Source of the DNA: Syntrophobacteraceae bacterium
GTDB lineage: Bacteria; Desulfobacterota; Syntrophobacteria; Syntrophobacterales; Syntrophobacteraceae
NCBI GenBank assembly: GCA_003566995.1
Contig: PXBG01000154.1
Span: 1 to 38,203 of the forward strand
Reading direction: 5' to 3'
Length of the DNA: 38,203 nucleotides
Below, piece by piece: positions 1 through 8,131 of this stretch (its first letter is position 1; every line of letters begins with the position of its first letter). The translations under genes and the position numbers were made by a program. Under the pieces are notes generated by a model that was given only the letters and a program-made list of their open reading frames with translations, was not told the DNA's origin and did not search any database.

Positions 1-141
1 GAGGGACAGAAGGGTGAATTCCAATCCATGTTGTCCGAAAACTGGAAGGTGATTGATGAACTGAACCTGGACGGATGGGTGGCACTGGCTGCCGTGAACC
101 GGCGCCTGGAAAAAGGCGCTGGCGAAAACCCGCGGCAATGA
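1..141 (+). CDS. 3' end of an unidentified protein gene (partial)
   Basis: Frame 1 is open from the first base of the window to a TGA at 139-141 and gives a 46-residue C-terminus. The tail is hydrophilic and partly helical (it contains NWKVIDELNLDGWVALAAVN), with no motif I recognise. It is convergent with pyrF. The start and most of the gene lie outside the window, so I assign no function. That it is coding is inferred only from the open frame and the plausible composition. Confidence 0.5.
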   Translation, partial: EGQKGEFQSMLSENWKVIDELNLDGWVALAAVNRRLEKGAGENPRQ

Positions 142-279
142 ATCCGGGCAGCCAATTTCCACGTCCGGCATGCTCAGGGGCAAATGTCATTTTTGCAAGC
201 CATTCCCGGGGTCTCACCACTCAGGACTGCGGTTTTTTTGGGAGTTGTCCAGGAATTGACCTGGATCTGCCCGCATGAA

Positions 280-1017
280 TCACAGGGCATGGGATTCCCT
301 TTCCACCAGCGCTTTTTCCGTGTCCGTGAGCATGTCTTCAACCACCTTCATGGGGTGTTCCGCCTGCCTGATGGGACGGCCGACCACCACATGGTCGGCG
401 CCGTTGAGGAATGCTTCCCGCGCCGTGACGACTCTTTTCTGGTCGTCCTTGCGGTCCACGCCGGGTCTGACGCCGGGAACCACCACCAGGAGTTCTCCTC
501 CAAGATCTTTCCGGATATGGAGTGTTTCCAGGCCTGATGAGACCACACCGTCACAGCCCAGTTCCAGGGCCCTGCGCGCCCTGGACCGAACCAGGTCGAG
601 GGGGGAACATTGAAGCCCCAGGTCTCGAAGGTCTTCCTCATCAAAGCTGGTGAGCACGGTGACGGCGAGGATTTTCACGTCCTGTGCGGCGGTGGCCGCC
701 GCTTTCATGATGGCGTCGTTGCCATGTATGGTGGCATAGGCGATTCCCCGATGGTTGAGTTGTTTCACCGCCAGCCCCACTGTTTGGGGCACATCGAAGA
801 ATTTGAGGTCCAGCATCACATTGTGGCCCCTCTGAACGATCCAGTCCACAATGGAAAAGCCTTCCGCCAGAAAGAGCTGAAGGCCGATCTTGTAGAATTT
901 GATCTGATCCTCCAGTTTCTCCACCCAGGATCTGGCCTCTTCCCCCGTTTCCACATCGAGGGCCAAAATGATTCGTTGAGAAAGCTTGATGTTTTTGCTG
1001 CATTGCGTTGGGGGCAT
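280..1017 (-). CDS. pyrF: Orotidine 5'-phosphate decarboxylase
   Basis: It decarboxylates OMP to UMP, the last step of de novo pyrimidine synthesis, in the cytoplasm. The protein has 245 residues, normal for the family. Visible signatures are the N-terminal strand IILALDVE (about 16-23), the substrate lysine in FYKIG (K43), the catalytic DLKFFD motif (D70, K72, D75), the phosphate-loop VVPGVRP and the terminal VVGRPIRQA. An ATG at 1083 is also in frame, but I chose 1017 because GGAAAG lies nine bases upstream and homologues begin close to the first strand. It lies downstream of the PilZ gene on the same strand with a 135-bp gap, so cotranscription is uncertain. Confidence 0.95.
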   Translation of the reverse strand: MPPTQCSKNIKLSQRIILALDVETGEEARSWVEKLEDQIKFYKIGLQLFLAEGFSIVDWIVQRGHNVMLDLKFFDVPQTVGLAVKQLNHRGIAYATIHGNDAIMKAAATAAQDVKILAVTVLTSFDEEDLRDLGLQCSPLDLVRSRARRALELGCDGVVSSGLETLHIRKDLGGELLVVVPGVRPGVDRKDDQKRVVTAREAFLNGADHVVVGRPIRQAEHPMKVVEDMLTDTEKALVERESHAL

Positions 1018-1152
1018 GTGGCGGAACTTTCCATGGAGGCTCTTGCGTGAGCCTTGGTTCAGTTGAAAGTCATTTCCGTTCACAGGTCGGGGACGGAAGG
1101 GCCGGCGAGGAAGGCCGCCAGCCTTCTGGGGCCGCGTGCCTTCAAAGGGCTT

Positions 1153-1617
1153 TCAGGGAAGCAGGTAGAAAGCGAGGGCTTTGGGAATGTTCGCATCCGT
1201 GTACTCCGCTCCCGCTTCAAGCCCTTGCACCCGCACCACGGTGACCTTTAAGTCCAGGGAAGTCCGCTGGTCATCATCGAGCACGAAATGAACGATGATG
1301 TTTTGGCCCGCTTCCACCTGGTTTTGTGTGCTGGTGCGGAATCTCATGCCTGTTCGGGAAATATCTTCTATCGTGATCGGTTTTTGGCTGATAGAGTTGT
1401 CTTCGGAACTGTAATGGCCCATGAAATTGACCATTTTCCTGTAGTGCTGTCTTTTCTCAAAGATGATGGGAAAGGAAAAATTGCAGGTGCATTTGACCAT
1501 GATGGCTTTGTGATGTTTTTTGAATTTGGAAACCTCCATGTTTTTTTGCCTTCCGCATTCCGGGCACCTTATGGAGGCATGGTTGTTTTGTGTGACATAG
1601 ACTTTCATGGGCCTCAT
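1153..1617 (-). CDS. PilZ-domain protein with N-terminal zinc-ribbon-like motif
   Basis: A putative cyclic-di-GMP receptor of 154 residues. The N-terminal part has CPEC followed about 25 residues later by CTC, which looks like a zinc ribbon. The PilZ domain follows with both ligand motifs: RxxxR (RQHYR) and DxSxxG (DISRTG). Together these predict c-di-GMP binding. The start at 1617 is supported by AGGAGG nine bases upstream; the in-frame ATGs at 1665 and 1608 are less well placed. No output domain is present, so it probably acts through protein contact. The partner cannot be read from the context. Confidence 0.85.
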   Translation of the reverse strand: MRPMKVYVTQNNHASIRCPECGRQKNMEVSKFKKHHKAIMVKCTCNFSFPIIFEKRQHYRKMVNFMGHYSSEDNSISQKPITIEDISRTGMRFRTSTQNQVEAGQNIIVHFVLDDDQRTSLDLKVTVVRVQGLEAGAEYTDANIPKALAFYLLP

Positions 1618-2064
1618 GGAACGCTTCCTCCTGCCGGGACAACACAAGATACCATTTTCGCACAAAGTGGTTTAATGTTTAGCAAAACACAAAAGGAAAT
1701 CCAAGCTTTTAAACCCGTGCGGCTTTTGAGGCAGCTTTTGGGCGGGGTGACCCGTTATGCTCCATTGCCTTGAACTTGAATGAACTTGTTATGTGAAACA
1801 ATCGAGCAAAATTAATATGTTGTTCAGATCTTGTCAAAAATTGTGATTTTGACTAATATCTTACGGCTTGCAGAAGGGAAACCCGGTGTGCCCTTCCGGG
1901 AAGGACGTGGAAGGGAGCCCCCGGGTTTTTCGGGAAAATGCTGGTTTTTGTGAAGCCCCACCCTGGCCGGATCGGGTTGGAAACTGCTTCCTGGCGCATG
2001 AGTGGCAGGGCTGCCGGGGGCAGAGGTTGGTTCATGGTGATGATGAAAAGGAGAGAACAGCGAG
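1618..2064. other. Divergent intergenic region between the PilZ and glutamate synthase genes
   Basis: There are 447 bases without a credible gene. It must hold the promoters of both the leftward PilZ gene and the rightward glutamate synthase operon. The stretch around 1760-1860 is AT-rich compared with the surrounding GC-rich DNA and contains a perfect inverted repeat (listed separately). I could not identify -35/-10 pairs that I trust. Confidence 0.6.
1833..1853. promoter_or_regulatory. Perfect inverted repeat, candidate operator for the glutamate synthase operon
   Basis: GTCAAAA and TTTTGAC are exact reverse complements separated by seven bases. They sit in an AT-rich stretch about 210 bases upstream of the first glutamate synthase gene. 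The size and spacing resemble a dimeric regulator site. It is neither an FNR-type nor a canonical CRP-type box, and the regulator is unknown. Its assignment to the glutamate synthase operon rather than the divergent PilZ gene is by position only. Confidence 0.35.
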
Positions 2065-3195
2065 ATGTGCCGTTTATTCGCGTTGACCAGTGAGGAGCCC
2101 CAGTCTCCCATGATGGCTGTCCGGGCCCTCGATGTCATGAGGGAAGGGCACGATGGTTCCGGAGTCGGCCTGTTTCTGAGCGACCTGGGTGGACCGTTGG
2201 GGGAAATGAAGGGGGCGCCCATTCTGTCGGGAATATTTTCCAACGAGGGCATGAAGCGGCTGGATCAGTTCATGATCGGCATTGGTTTCATGACCAAGTA
2301 CAAAATGTCCATCAAGATTCCCAAAAGCCCTCCCCCGGGTGTTCCCAAACGGGATGTGTACCTCATCCGTGCCTATGAATATCCTGAAACGTGGGAAGGC
2401 CTGAGCCAGGAAGAGCTGGATTACCGGCTGCTCATGACGCGCCTTCAGCTGCGTCAGATGGGAGAAGAGGGTGGGGACATGATCATCTACAGCTTCTGGC
2501 CCGATGTGATCATGCTCAAGGAGCTGGGCGACCCCCTCACGGTGGCCGAATACCTGCAACTGGACCGGAAGGAACTTCAGGCGCGCGTCATCATGGCCCA
2601 GGGAAGGCAGAACACCAATTATGCCATCAACCTCTACGCCTGCCACCCTTTCTTCCTTCAGGGCATCGCTTCCATGACCAACGGTGAAAACACGGCCTTC
2701 GTTCCCATTCGGGAGTTTCTCTCCTCGCGGGGGTTTCCCGGTTACATGGGATACCAGTCCGATTCCGAAGTTTTCACCCACATTCTGCACTTCACGCTTC
2801 ACCGGCTGGGGTTGGGCATAGAGGCGTACAAGCACATCATCACCCCCCTGCAGGACGAGGATCTCAAGGGCCATCCTCAGGAGGGCCTTCTCAAGACCCT
2901 CAAGCAGTCCTGCCGGCGTCTCATCATCGACGGGCCCAATTGTGTCATCGGATGCCTGCCCGACAAGAGCCTTTTCATGGTGCAGGACCGCAAGAAGCTC
3001 CGCCCCGGCGTGGTGGGGGGCAGACCGGGGCTCTATGCGTTTTCCTCAGAAATCTGCGGGCTGGACGCCACCATTCCCCAGCGCAACAAAAACGAAGATT
3101 TTCAACCCATGCACCTGGACACTGCCCTGGTGGATTCGGAACGTCTGGAGGTTAAAATATGCTCTCAAATGGATTCACTACCCCTTCCTCACTGA
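2065..3195 (+). CDS. Glutamate synthase, class II glutamine amidotransferase subunit
   Basis: This is the ammonia-releasing piece of a split, archaeal-type glutamate synthase. It hydrolyses glutamine so that NH3 can reach the FMN subunit. After removal of Met1 the nucleophile is Cys2 (MCRLFAL), the hallmark of N-terminal-nucleophile amidotransferases, and the GHDGSG loop that follows fits the family. At 376 residues it is the length of the detached amidotransferase domain rather than of full GltB. AAGGAGAG lies just upstream of the ATG. Its 3' end overlaps the next gene by 37 bases in another frame, which suggests translational coupling and a fixed subunit ratio. Confidence 0.9.
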   Translation: MCRLFALTSEEPQSPMMAVRALDVMREGHDGSGVGLFLSDLGGPLGEMKGAPILSGIFSNEGMKRLDQFMIGIGFMTKYKMSIKIPKSPPPGVPKRDVYLIRAYEYPETWEGLSQEELDYRLLMTRLQLRQMGEEGGDMIIYSFWPDVIMLKELGDPLTVAEYLQLDRKELQARVIMAQGRQNTNYAINLYACHPFFLQGIASMTNGENTAFVPIREFLSSRGFPGYMGYQSDSEVFTHILHFTLHRLGLGIEAYKHIITPLQDEDLKGHPQEGLLKTLKQSCRRLIIDGPNCVIGCLPDKSLFMVQDRKKLRPGVVGGRPGLYAFSSEICGLDATIPQRNKNEDFQPMHLDTALVDSERLEVKICSQMDSLPLPH

Positions 3196-4817
3196 GCGTC
3201 AAAGATCTTCCCTGGCAGATTCGGTGGGAAAAAGACAAATGCTCCCTCTGCGGCCGCTGCGCAGCCGTTTGTCCCGTGCACACGCTGGAATTGGGAGTCT
3301 TCAGAAAACGGCTGGTGAGCACGCCGGACCTTTCCCAACCCACACCGGACAGTCCCCCCGCCACTGTGTACCAGACTTACCAGGGCATTCGCCAGAAGAC
3401 GGATCCTGCATACGCCTGTGTGGGCTGCGCCACGTGCAGTCTTGTGTGCCCCAACGACTGCATCATGCCCTTCAGGACCGATGAGACGGACAAGTTCCGT
3501 TTTCATGTGAACCGCGGCGGTCAGGCGCGGAACCGGGGCGGGCGCAGAAATGCCCCCGATGCGGCGCAGGGTGGATTGCTGGATCAGATCAAGTTCCCCC
3601 GCATTTCCATGCTCACGGACCCGGCCCTCGATGCGGGGCGTCACGAGTTCGAACTGAGAAGTCTTCTGGGGCGCATTCTGCCTCCCGAAGAAAGCCTGAA
3701 GTTTTTCCACGAGCAGGGATGGACGCCTCCCGTTCGCGAGATCTACCCTCTCATGATCGGCGGCATGTCCTTTGGCGCTCTCTCTCCCAACATGTGGGAG
3801 GGCATTCAAATGGGAGTTTCCTACCTCAATGAGGAAATGGGCATGCCCGTCAGGATCTGCACGGGGGAAGGGGGGTGCCCGCCGCGCCTTTTGAGGTCCA
3901 GGTTTCTCAAGTACGTCATTCTCCAGATTGCCAGTGGCTATTTTGGGTGGGATGAGATCATCCACGCCCTGCCCCACATGAAAGAGGATCCCTGTGCCGT
4001 GGAAATCAAATATGGACAGGGTGCCAAGCCCGGCGACGGAGGGCTGCTCATGTGGTACAAGGTGAACAAGCTCATCGCCGCCATTCGGGGGGTGCCCGCC
4101 GGTGTGAGTCTGCCCAGTCCTCCCACGCACCAGACCAAGTATTCCATCGAAGAGGCCGTGGCCAAAATGATTCAGTCCATGTACATGGCCTGGGGGTTCA
4201 GGGTCCCGGTCTATCCAAAAATTTCGGGAACCTCTACGGCCCTGGCAGTCCTCAACAACCTGACCCGCAACCCGTACGCGGGAGCTTTGGCCATCGATGG
4301 TGAGGATGGGGGCACGGGGGCCGCTTACGCCGTTTCCATGGATCACATGGGACACCCCATCGCCAGCAATCTCCGCGATTGTTATCTCAACCTGGTGAAG
4401 CTGGGGCGACAGAATGAAATTCCCCTCATAGCCGGCGGAGGAGCGGGCAAGAACGGCAAACTGGCGGCCAATGCGGCGGCTCTCATCATGCTGGGGGCGA
4501 GCGTGGTGCAGACGGGAAAATACATCATGCAGGCGGCGGCCGGTTGTGTGGGGTCGGAAGCGGATCGCTGCAACATCTGCAACATCGGACTGTGTCCCAA
4601 AGGCATCACCTCTCAGGACTCCCGCATTTATCGCCGCCTGGATCCCGAAAAAGTGGCGGAACGGGTGGTGGACGTCTATTTGAGTTTTGACACGGAACTC
4701 AAGAAGATTGTGGCGCCCTTGGGGCGGTCCACCTCACTGCCCATTGGAATGTCCGACGCTCTGGCCATCAACGACAAAGCCGCAGCCGAAAGACTGGACA
4801 TCGATTACGTGGTGTGA
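3159..4817 (+). CDS. gltB: Glutamate synthase, FMN-binding catalytic subunit with ferredoxin domain
   Basis: The central catalytic piece (552 residues). It condenses 2-oxoglutarate with ammonia and reduces the imine to glutamate. The N-terminus carries two [4Fe-4S] motifs, CSLCGRCAAVCP (C28, C31, C34, C38) and CVGCATCSLVCP (C87, C90, C93, C97). The FMN/TIM-barrel domain spans about 175-520 and includes GEGGCPPRL, KYGQGAKPGDGG and GEDGGTGAA. The cysteine cluster CVGSEADRCNICNIGLCP corresponds to the family's [3Fe-4S] site. GGAGG lies seven bases before the ATG, inside the previous gene. The N-terminal ferredoxin and the absence of an amidotransferase domain mark it as the archaeal or thermophile type. 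Confidence 0.93.
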   Translation: MLSNGFTTPSSLSVKDLPWQIRWEKDKCSLCGRCAAVCPVHTLELGVFRKRLVSTPDLSQPTPDSPPATVYQTYQGIRQKTDPAYACVGCATCSLVCPNDCIMPFRTDETDKFRFHVNRGGQARNRGGRRNAPDAAQGGLLDQIKFPRISMLTDPALDAGRHEFELRSLLGRILPPEESLKFFHEQGWTPPVREIYPLMIGGMSFGALSPNMWEGIQMGVSYLNEEMGMPVRICTGEGGCPPRLLRSRFLKYVILQIASGYFGWDEIIHALPHMKEDPCAVEIKYGQGAKPGDGGLLMWYKVNKLIAAIRGVPAGVSLPSPPTHQTKYSIEEAVAKMIQSMYMAWGFRVPVYPKISGTSTALAVLNNLTRNPYAGALAIDGEDGGTGAAYAVSMDHMGHPIASNLRDCYLNLVKLGRQNEIPLIAGGGAGKNGKLAANAAALIMLGASVVQTGKYIMQAAAGCVGSEADRCNICNIGLCPKGITSQDSRIYRRLDPEKVAERVVDVYLSFDTELKKIVAPLGRSTSLPIGMSDALAINDKAAAERLDIDYVV

Positions 4818-4875
4818 TGGAGGTTCACGGTTTTGGGGGGATGGGGAAATGCCGTCCGCGTTTTTGATTTCAAGG

Positions 4876-4909
4876 GCCGGGAAGATGACCTGTGGAAGGT
4901 CATCCCGGC
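4876..4909 (+). other. Intercistronic RNA hairpin between gltB and the GltD-like gene
   Basis: GCCGGG plus ATGACCT pairs with AGGTCAT plus CCCGGC, giving 13 base pairs with a three-base bulge (AAG) and a five-base loop. There is no T-run after it, so it is not an intrinsic terminator. It occupies most of the 119-bp gap in an otherwise overlapping operon. It may stabilise or process the transcript; this is inference. Confidence 0.45.
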
Positions 4910-4936
4910 TTCATTCATCGTTTGGAGTTGAAGGGT

Positions 4937-7270
4937 ATGGAGAGTCAACAGTCCCTTAGGATATCCGGCCTGCAGGAGGAACATCGCATTGAGTCGCGCA
5001 TCCTGGAGGAGCGCATTCAGCAGGCGTTGGAACAGGGAGGCCGCAACCTGGAAATTGAAGCTTTCGGCCAGCATGGAATAGGCGGCCGGTTGTGGAAAGC
5101 CGGTGAGGAACCGGTTTATGTGAAAATCCTGGGATCTCCCGGACAGCGTGTGGGTTCCATGGGTTTTGCCAACACCACCATTGAAATCATGGGGCCCGTT
5201 TCCGATGACGTGGGGTGGCTCAACGGCGGAGCCAAAATCATCGTCCATGGCAATGCGGGCAATGGCGCGTGCAATGCCATGGCCCAGGGCCAGGTTTACG
5301 TGGCCGGCAACATCGGCGCCCGTGGAATGACCATGACCAAGCACAATCCCAGGTTCGATCCACCGGAACTCTGGGTGCTGGGTTCCGTGGGAGACTACTT
5401 TGCCGAATTCATGGCGGGGGGCGTCGCCGTGGTCTGCGGCCACATGTCGCAGGATTCCCGCAATGTGCTCGGTCACCGTCCTTGCGTGGGCATGGTGGGC
5501 GGACGCATTTATTTTCGGGGACCGCACAGGGGCTTCAGCCAGGCCGACGCCAAGCAGGTGCCCATTTCCCAGGAAGACTGGGACTGGCTCACGGTCAACA
5601 TGGAAAAATACCTGGAAGCCATCGGCCGCCCCGATCTCCTGGAAGTTCTCAATGTCCGGGATGAGTGGCAGATGCTGGTGGCCCGGGGCCCCCTGGAGAA
5701 GGTGGGCCGGAAACGTCCCGGCATGCATGAATTTCGCACGAACGTGTGGGATGCGGAGCTGGGAAAGGGAGGACTCATTGGAGACCTGACGGACGTGGAT
5801 CGTTCTCCCATACCCCTCATCACCACGGGGCATCTGCGCCGATGGGTCCCCGTGTGGGAAAACCGGAAATACGCCGCTCCCTGCGAGGCCAGCTGCCCCA
5901 CGGGCATTCCCGTGAACGAACGGTGGCGTCTGATCCGGGAGGGACGCATGGACGAGGCCGTCGATCTGGCTCTGGCCTACACTCCTTTTCCCGCTTCCAT
6001 TTGTGGCTATCTCTGTCCCAACCTCTGCATGCAGGGGTGCACCCGAACATCGGCCAACATGGTGACGCTGGACCTGCCCCAGCTGGGCAAAGCGAGCCTT
6101 TCGGCCAAACTGCCCCCCTTGCCCCCCTTGTCGGGCAAGCGCATTGCTGTCATCGGCGGAGGCCCGTCGGGTCTTTCCATTGCGTGGCAGCTGCGCCGTT
6201 TGGGCCATGAGGCGGTCATTTACGACATGGACAAGGCCCTGGGGGGAAAAATCGCTTCCCAGATCCCCAAATCCCGCATACCCGACGATGTGATTCAGAC
6301 GGAAGTGGGCCGCGTACAGGAAGCGATGCCGCACGTCCACCTGCAGCAGAAGCTGAACCGGAATGAGTTCGAACAATTGAGGGCGGACTTCGATTTTGTG
6401 GTCATCGCGGTGGGGGCGCAAAAGCCCAGGGTCATTCCCATGCCGGGCCACGAGCGGCTCATTCCCGCGCTGGAATTTCTTCGAAAGAGCAAGGCCGGCG
6501 AGATGTCCGTGGGGAAACGGGTCGTCATCATCGGTGCCGGCAACGTGGGTTGCGATGCCGCTACGGAAGCTCATCGGCTGGGAGCTGAGGAGATCACCCT
6601 GGTGGACATTCAGCCTCCCGCCTCCTTCGGAAAGGAGCGGGAAGAAGCGGAAGCCGCTGGAGCCAGGTTCCGTTATCCGTGCTTCAGCAAGGCTGTCACG
6701 GAAGAAGGGCTGGAGCTGGCGTCCGGTGAGGTGATTCCCGCAGACACGGTCATCATTTCCATCGGCGACACGCCTGATCTGGAGTTTTTGCCTGAAAACA
6801 TCGCCACAGAGCGTGGGTTCATCAAGGTGAACGACCTTCACCAGACCACCGACCCCAGAGTCTTTGCCGTGGGGGATGCGGTCAAGCTGGGGTTGCTCAC
6901 GGAGGCGGTGGGGGCGGGACGAAAAACGGCACAGGTCATTTCGGACATGATCGCCGGAAAACGCCCCACGGGCGATGCGCGCCAGATGTTCGATCACCAC
7001 CGGGTCAAACTGGAATACTTCGATCCGAGACGGCTGACCTTTGACAGCGTTGAAAGCTGTGCGTCCCAGTGCTCCTCATGCGGCACCTGCCGGGACTGCG
7101 GCATTTGTGAAGCCATGTGCCCGCAGGGGGCCATTTCCCGCCAGGAAGTGGATCATGGCAAGGGGTTTGAAATGGTGGTGAATCCTGACCGCTGCATCGG
7201 ATGCGGATTCTGCGCGGGAGCCTGTCCCTGCGGCGTGTGGGACCTGGTGGAAAACGAATCGCTCGACTGA
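4937..7270 (+). CDS. gltD: Glutamate synthase: fused GXGXG domain, NAD(P)H oxidoreductase and ferredoxin
   Basis: A 777-residue fusion. Residues about 15-250 form the glycine-rich beta-helix (GXGXG) that normally closes GltB (NGGAKIIVHGNAGNGA, GGVAVVCG, GMVGGRIYFRG). A GltD-type module follows: N-terminal Fe-S cysteines from about residue 316 (CEASCPTG, then CGYLCPNLCMQGC), the FAD loop GGGPSG near 407 and the NAD(P)H loop GAGNVG near 533. The C-terminus (about 708-765) adds two ferredoxin clusters (CSSCGTCRDCGICEAMCP, CIGCGFCAGACPCG). It should deliver electrons to the FMN subunit. A GTG at 4892 is in frame, but the ATG at 4937 with GGAG nine bases upstream is preferred. The extra clusters would allow ferredoxin as well as a pyridine nucleotide to act as donor; this is inferred. 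Confidence 0.92.
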   Translation: MESQQSLRISGLQEEHRIESRILEERIQQALEQGGRNLEIEAFGQHGIGGRLWKAGEEPVYVKILGSPGQRVGSMGFANTTIEIMGPVSDDVGWLNGGAKIIVHGNAGNGACNAMAQGQVYVAGNIGARGMTMTKHNPRFDPPELWVLGSVGDYFAEFMAGGVAVVCGHMSQDSRNVLGHRPCVGMVGGRIYFRGPHRGFSQADAKQVPISQEDWDWLTVNMEKYLEAIGRPDLLEVLNVRDEWQMLVARGPLEKVGRKRPGMHEFRTNVWDAELGKGGLIGDLTDVDRSPIPLITTGHLRRWVPVWENRKYAAPCEASCPTGIPVNERWRLIREGRMDEAVDLALAYTPFPASICGYLCPNLCMQGCTRTSANMVTLDLPQLGKASLSAKLPPLPPLSGKRIAVIGGGPSGLSIAWQLRRLGHEAVIYDMDKALGGKIASQIPKSRIPDDVIQTEVGRVQEAMPHVHLQQKLNRNEFEQLRADFDFVVIAVGAQKPRVIPMPGHERLIPALEFLRKSKAGEMSVGKRVVIIGAGNVGCDAATEAHRLGAEEITLVDIQPPASFGKEREEAEAAGARFRYPCFSKAVTEEGLELASGEVIPADTVIISIGDTPDLEFLPENIATERGFIKVNDLHQTTDPRVFAVGDAVKLGLLTEAVGAGRKTAQVISDMIAGKRPTGDARQMFDHHRVKLEYFDPRRLTFDSVESCASQCSSCGTCRDCGICEAMCPQGAISRQEVDHGKGFEMVVNPDRCIGCGFCAGACPCGVWDLVENESLD

Positions 7271-7378
7271 TTTCGGGGAAACGTCCCTTTGTGAAGACGG
7301 AAGCCTGCCGAGGCGGGCCGCAGACTTTGTCCGCAGGGCCGGGAGCCGATCCATAGAAGGGCGCAACATGAACTGAAG

Positions 7379-7414
7379 AGAGGAGTGCGGGGACCCGCAC
7401 TCCTCTTTTTTTTT
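7379..7414 (+). terminator. Intrinsic terminator of the glutamate synthase operon
   Basis: A perfect 12-bp GC-rich stem (7379-7390 with 7395-7406) with a GGAC tetraloop is followed by nine T residues (7406-7414). The T-run is on the plus strand only. It therefore stops the glutamate synthase transcript before it meets the convergent elbB gene. Confidence 0.93.
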
Positions 7415-7424
7415 CAGGACGGTG

Positions 7425-8081
7425 TCACCTGGCGAGTTCCAGGACCTTGTTGACCAGTTTTTCAATGCCCTGGGCCACGTCCTTGATTCCCGGCCCCAGC
7501 ATGTAGGCGGGTGTGGAAACAACCTTGTTGTTTTGGTCGAAATGGATCATGTCCACGGTGCAGACCTGGTGTTTCCCCCCCATGGACTCGATGGCCGAGG
7601 CCGTCTGGGCATCGGATCCGATGGTCACTTCCACATTCTTGCCCGAGAGGGCTTTCGTGAGGGTGGCGGGTGCGATGCAGATGGCTCCCACGGGCTTGTT
7701 GGCTTTCAGGAGGTCTTCGAGCAGTTTCTGAACCTCCGGAAGGACCTGGGCGTCAGGACCTTTGAAGGCGAAGTCGCTGAGGTTCTTGGCCGCTCCAAAT
7801 CCTCCTGGAATGATGATTCCGTCGAGCCGGGAAGCGTCCACATCCTTGATGTCCTTGATGCTGCCCCGGGCAATGCGTGCAGATTCCACGAGGACGTTTC
7901 GTTTCTCTTCCGTGGGCTGCTGGGTCAGGTGATTGATCACATGGTGCTGGTCCACGTTGGGCGCCATGCAGATGATTTCCGCTCCTGCCCTGTCAAGAAA
8001 GAGCAGGGTCAATACCGCCTCGTGAATTTCCGATCCGTCAAAGACACCGCAACCTGAAAGAAGCACTCCGATTTTTGGCAT
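7425..8081 (-). CDS. elbB: ElbB, DJ-1/PfpI-family glyoxalase-like protein
   Basis: At 218 residues this matches the length of E. coli ElbB, a DJ-1/PfpI-superfamily protein once linked to isoprenoid metabolism and later given weak glyoxalase activity. Family features are the N-terminal GVLLSGCGVFDGSEIHEA, the GGFGAAKNLSDFA loop, the nucleophile-elbow cysteine in GAICIAPAT, and the Glu of SEIHE. AAGGAGG stands five bases before the ATG. It lies 50 bp downstream of dfsP on the same strand and is probably cotranscribed. The physiological substrate here is unknown. Confidence 0.93.
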   Translation of the reverse strand: MPKIGVLLSGCGVFDGSEIHEAVLTLLFLDRAGAEIICMAPNVDQHHVINHLTQQPTEEKRNVLVESARIARGSIKDIKDVDASRLDGIIIPGGFGAAKNLSDFAFKGPDAQVLPEVQKLLEDLLKANKPVGAICIAPATLTKALSGKNVEVTIGSDAQTASAIESMGGKHQVCTVDMIHFDQNNKVVSTPAYMLGPGIKDVAQGIEKLVNKVLELAR

Positions 8082-8131
8082 TTTTTCCTCCTTCTTTTAT
8101 TGAGATTGAATCCACTGCACCCGTTCGCCTT

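Noticed and set aside
248..265. TCCAGG/CCTGGA hairpin after pyrF as a terminator
   Set aside because: Six base pairs only, and on the pyrF strand it is followed by A residues and not a T-run.
3189..4355. A 388-residue minus-strand open frame
   Set aside because: It is antisense to the FMN subunit of glutamate synthase, has no family motif, and has shadow-frame composition.
4805..7000. A 731-residue open frame on the minus strand
   Set aside because: It lies wholly antisense to the GXGXG/GltD fusion, which has clear domains and motifs. The antisense protein has none and is rich in His, Arg and Gly as expected for a GC-rich shadow frame.
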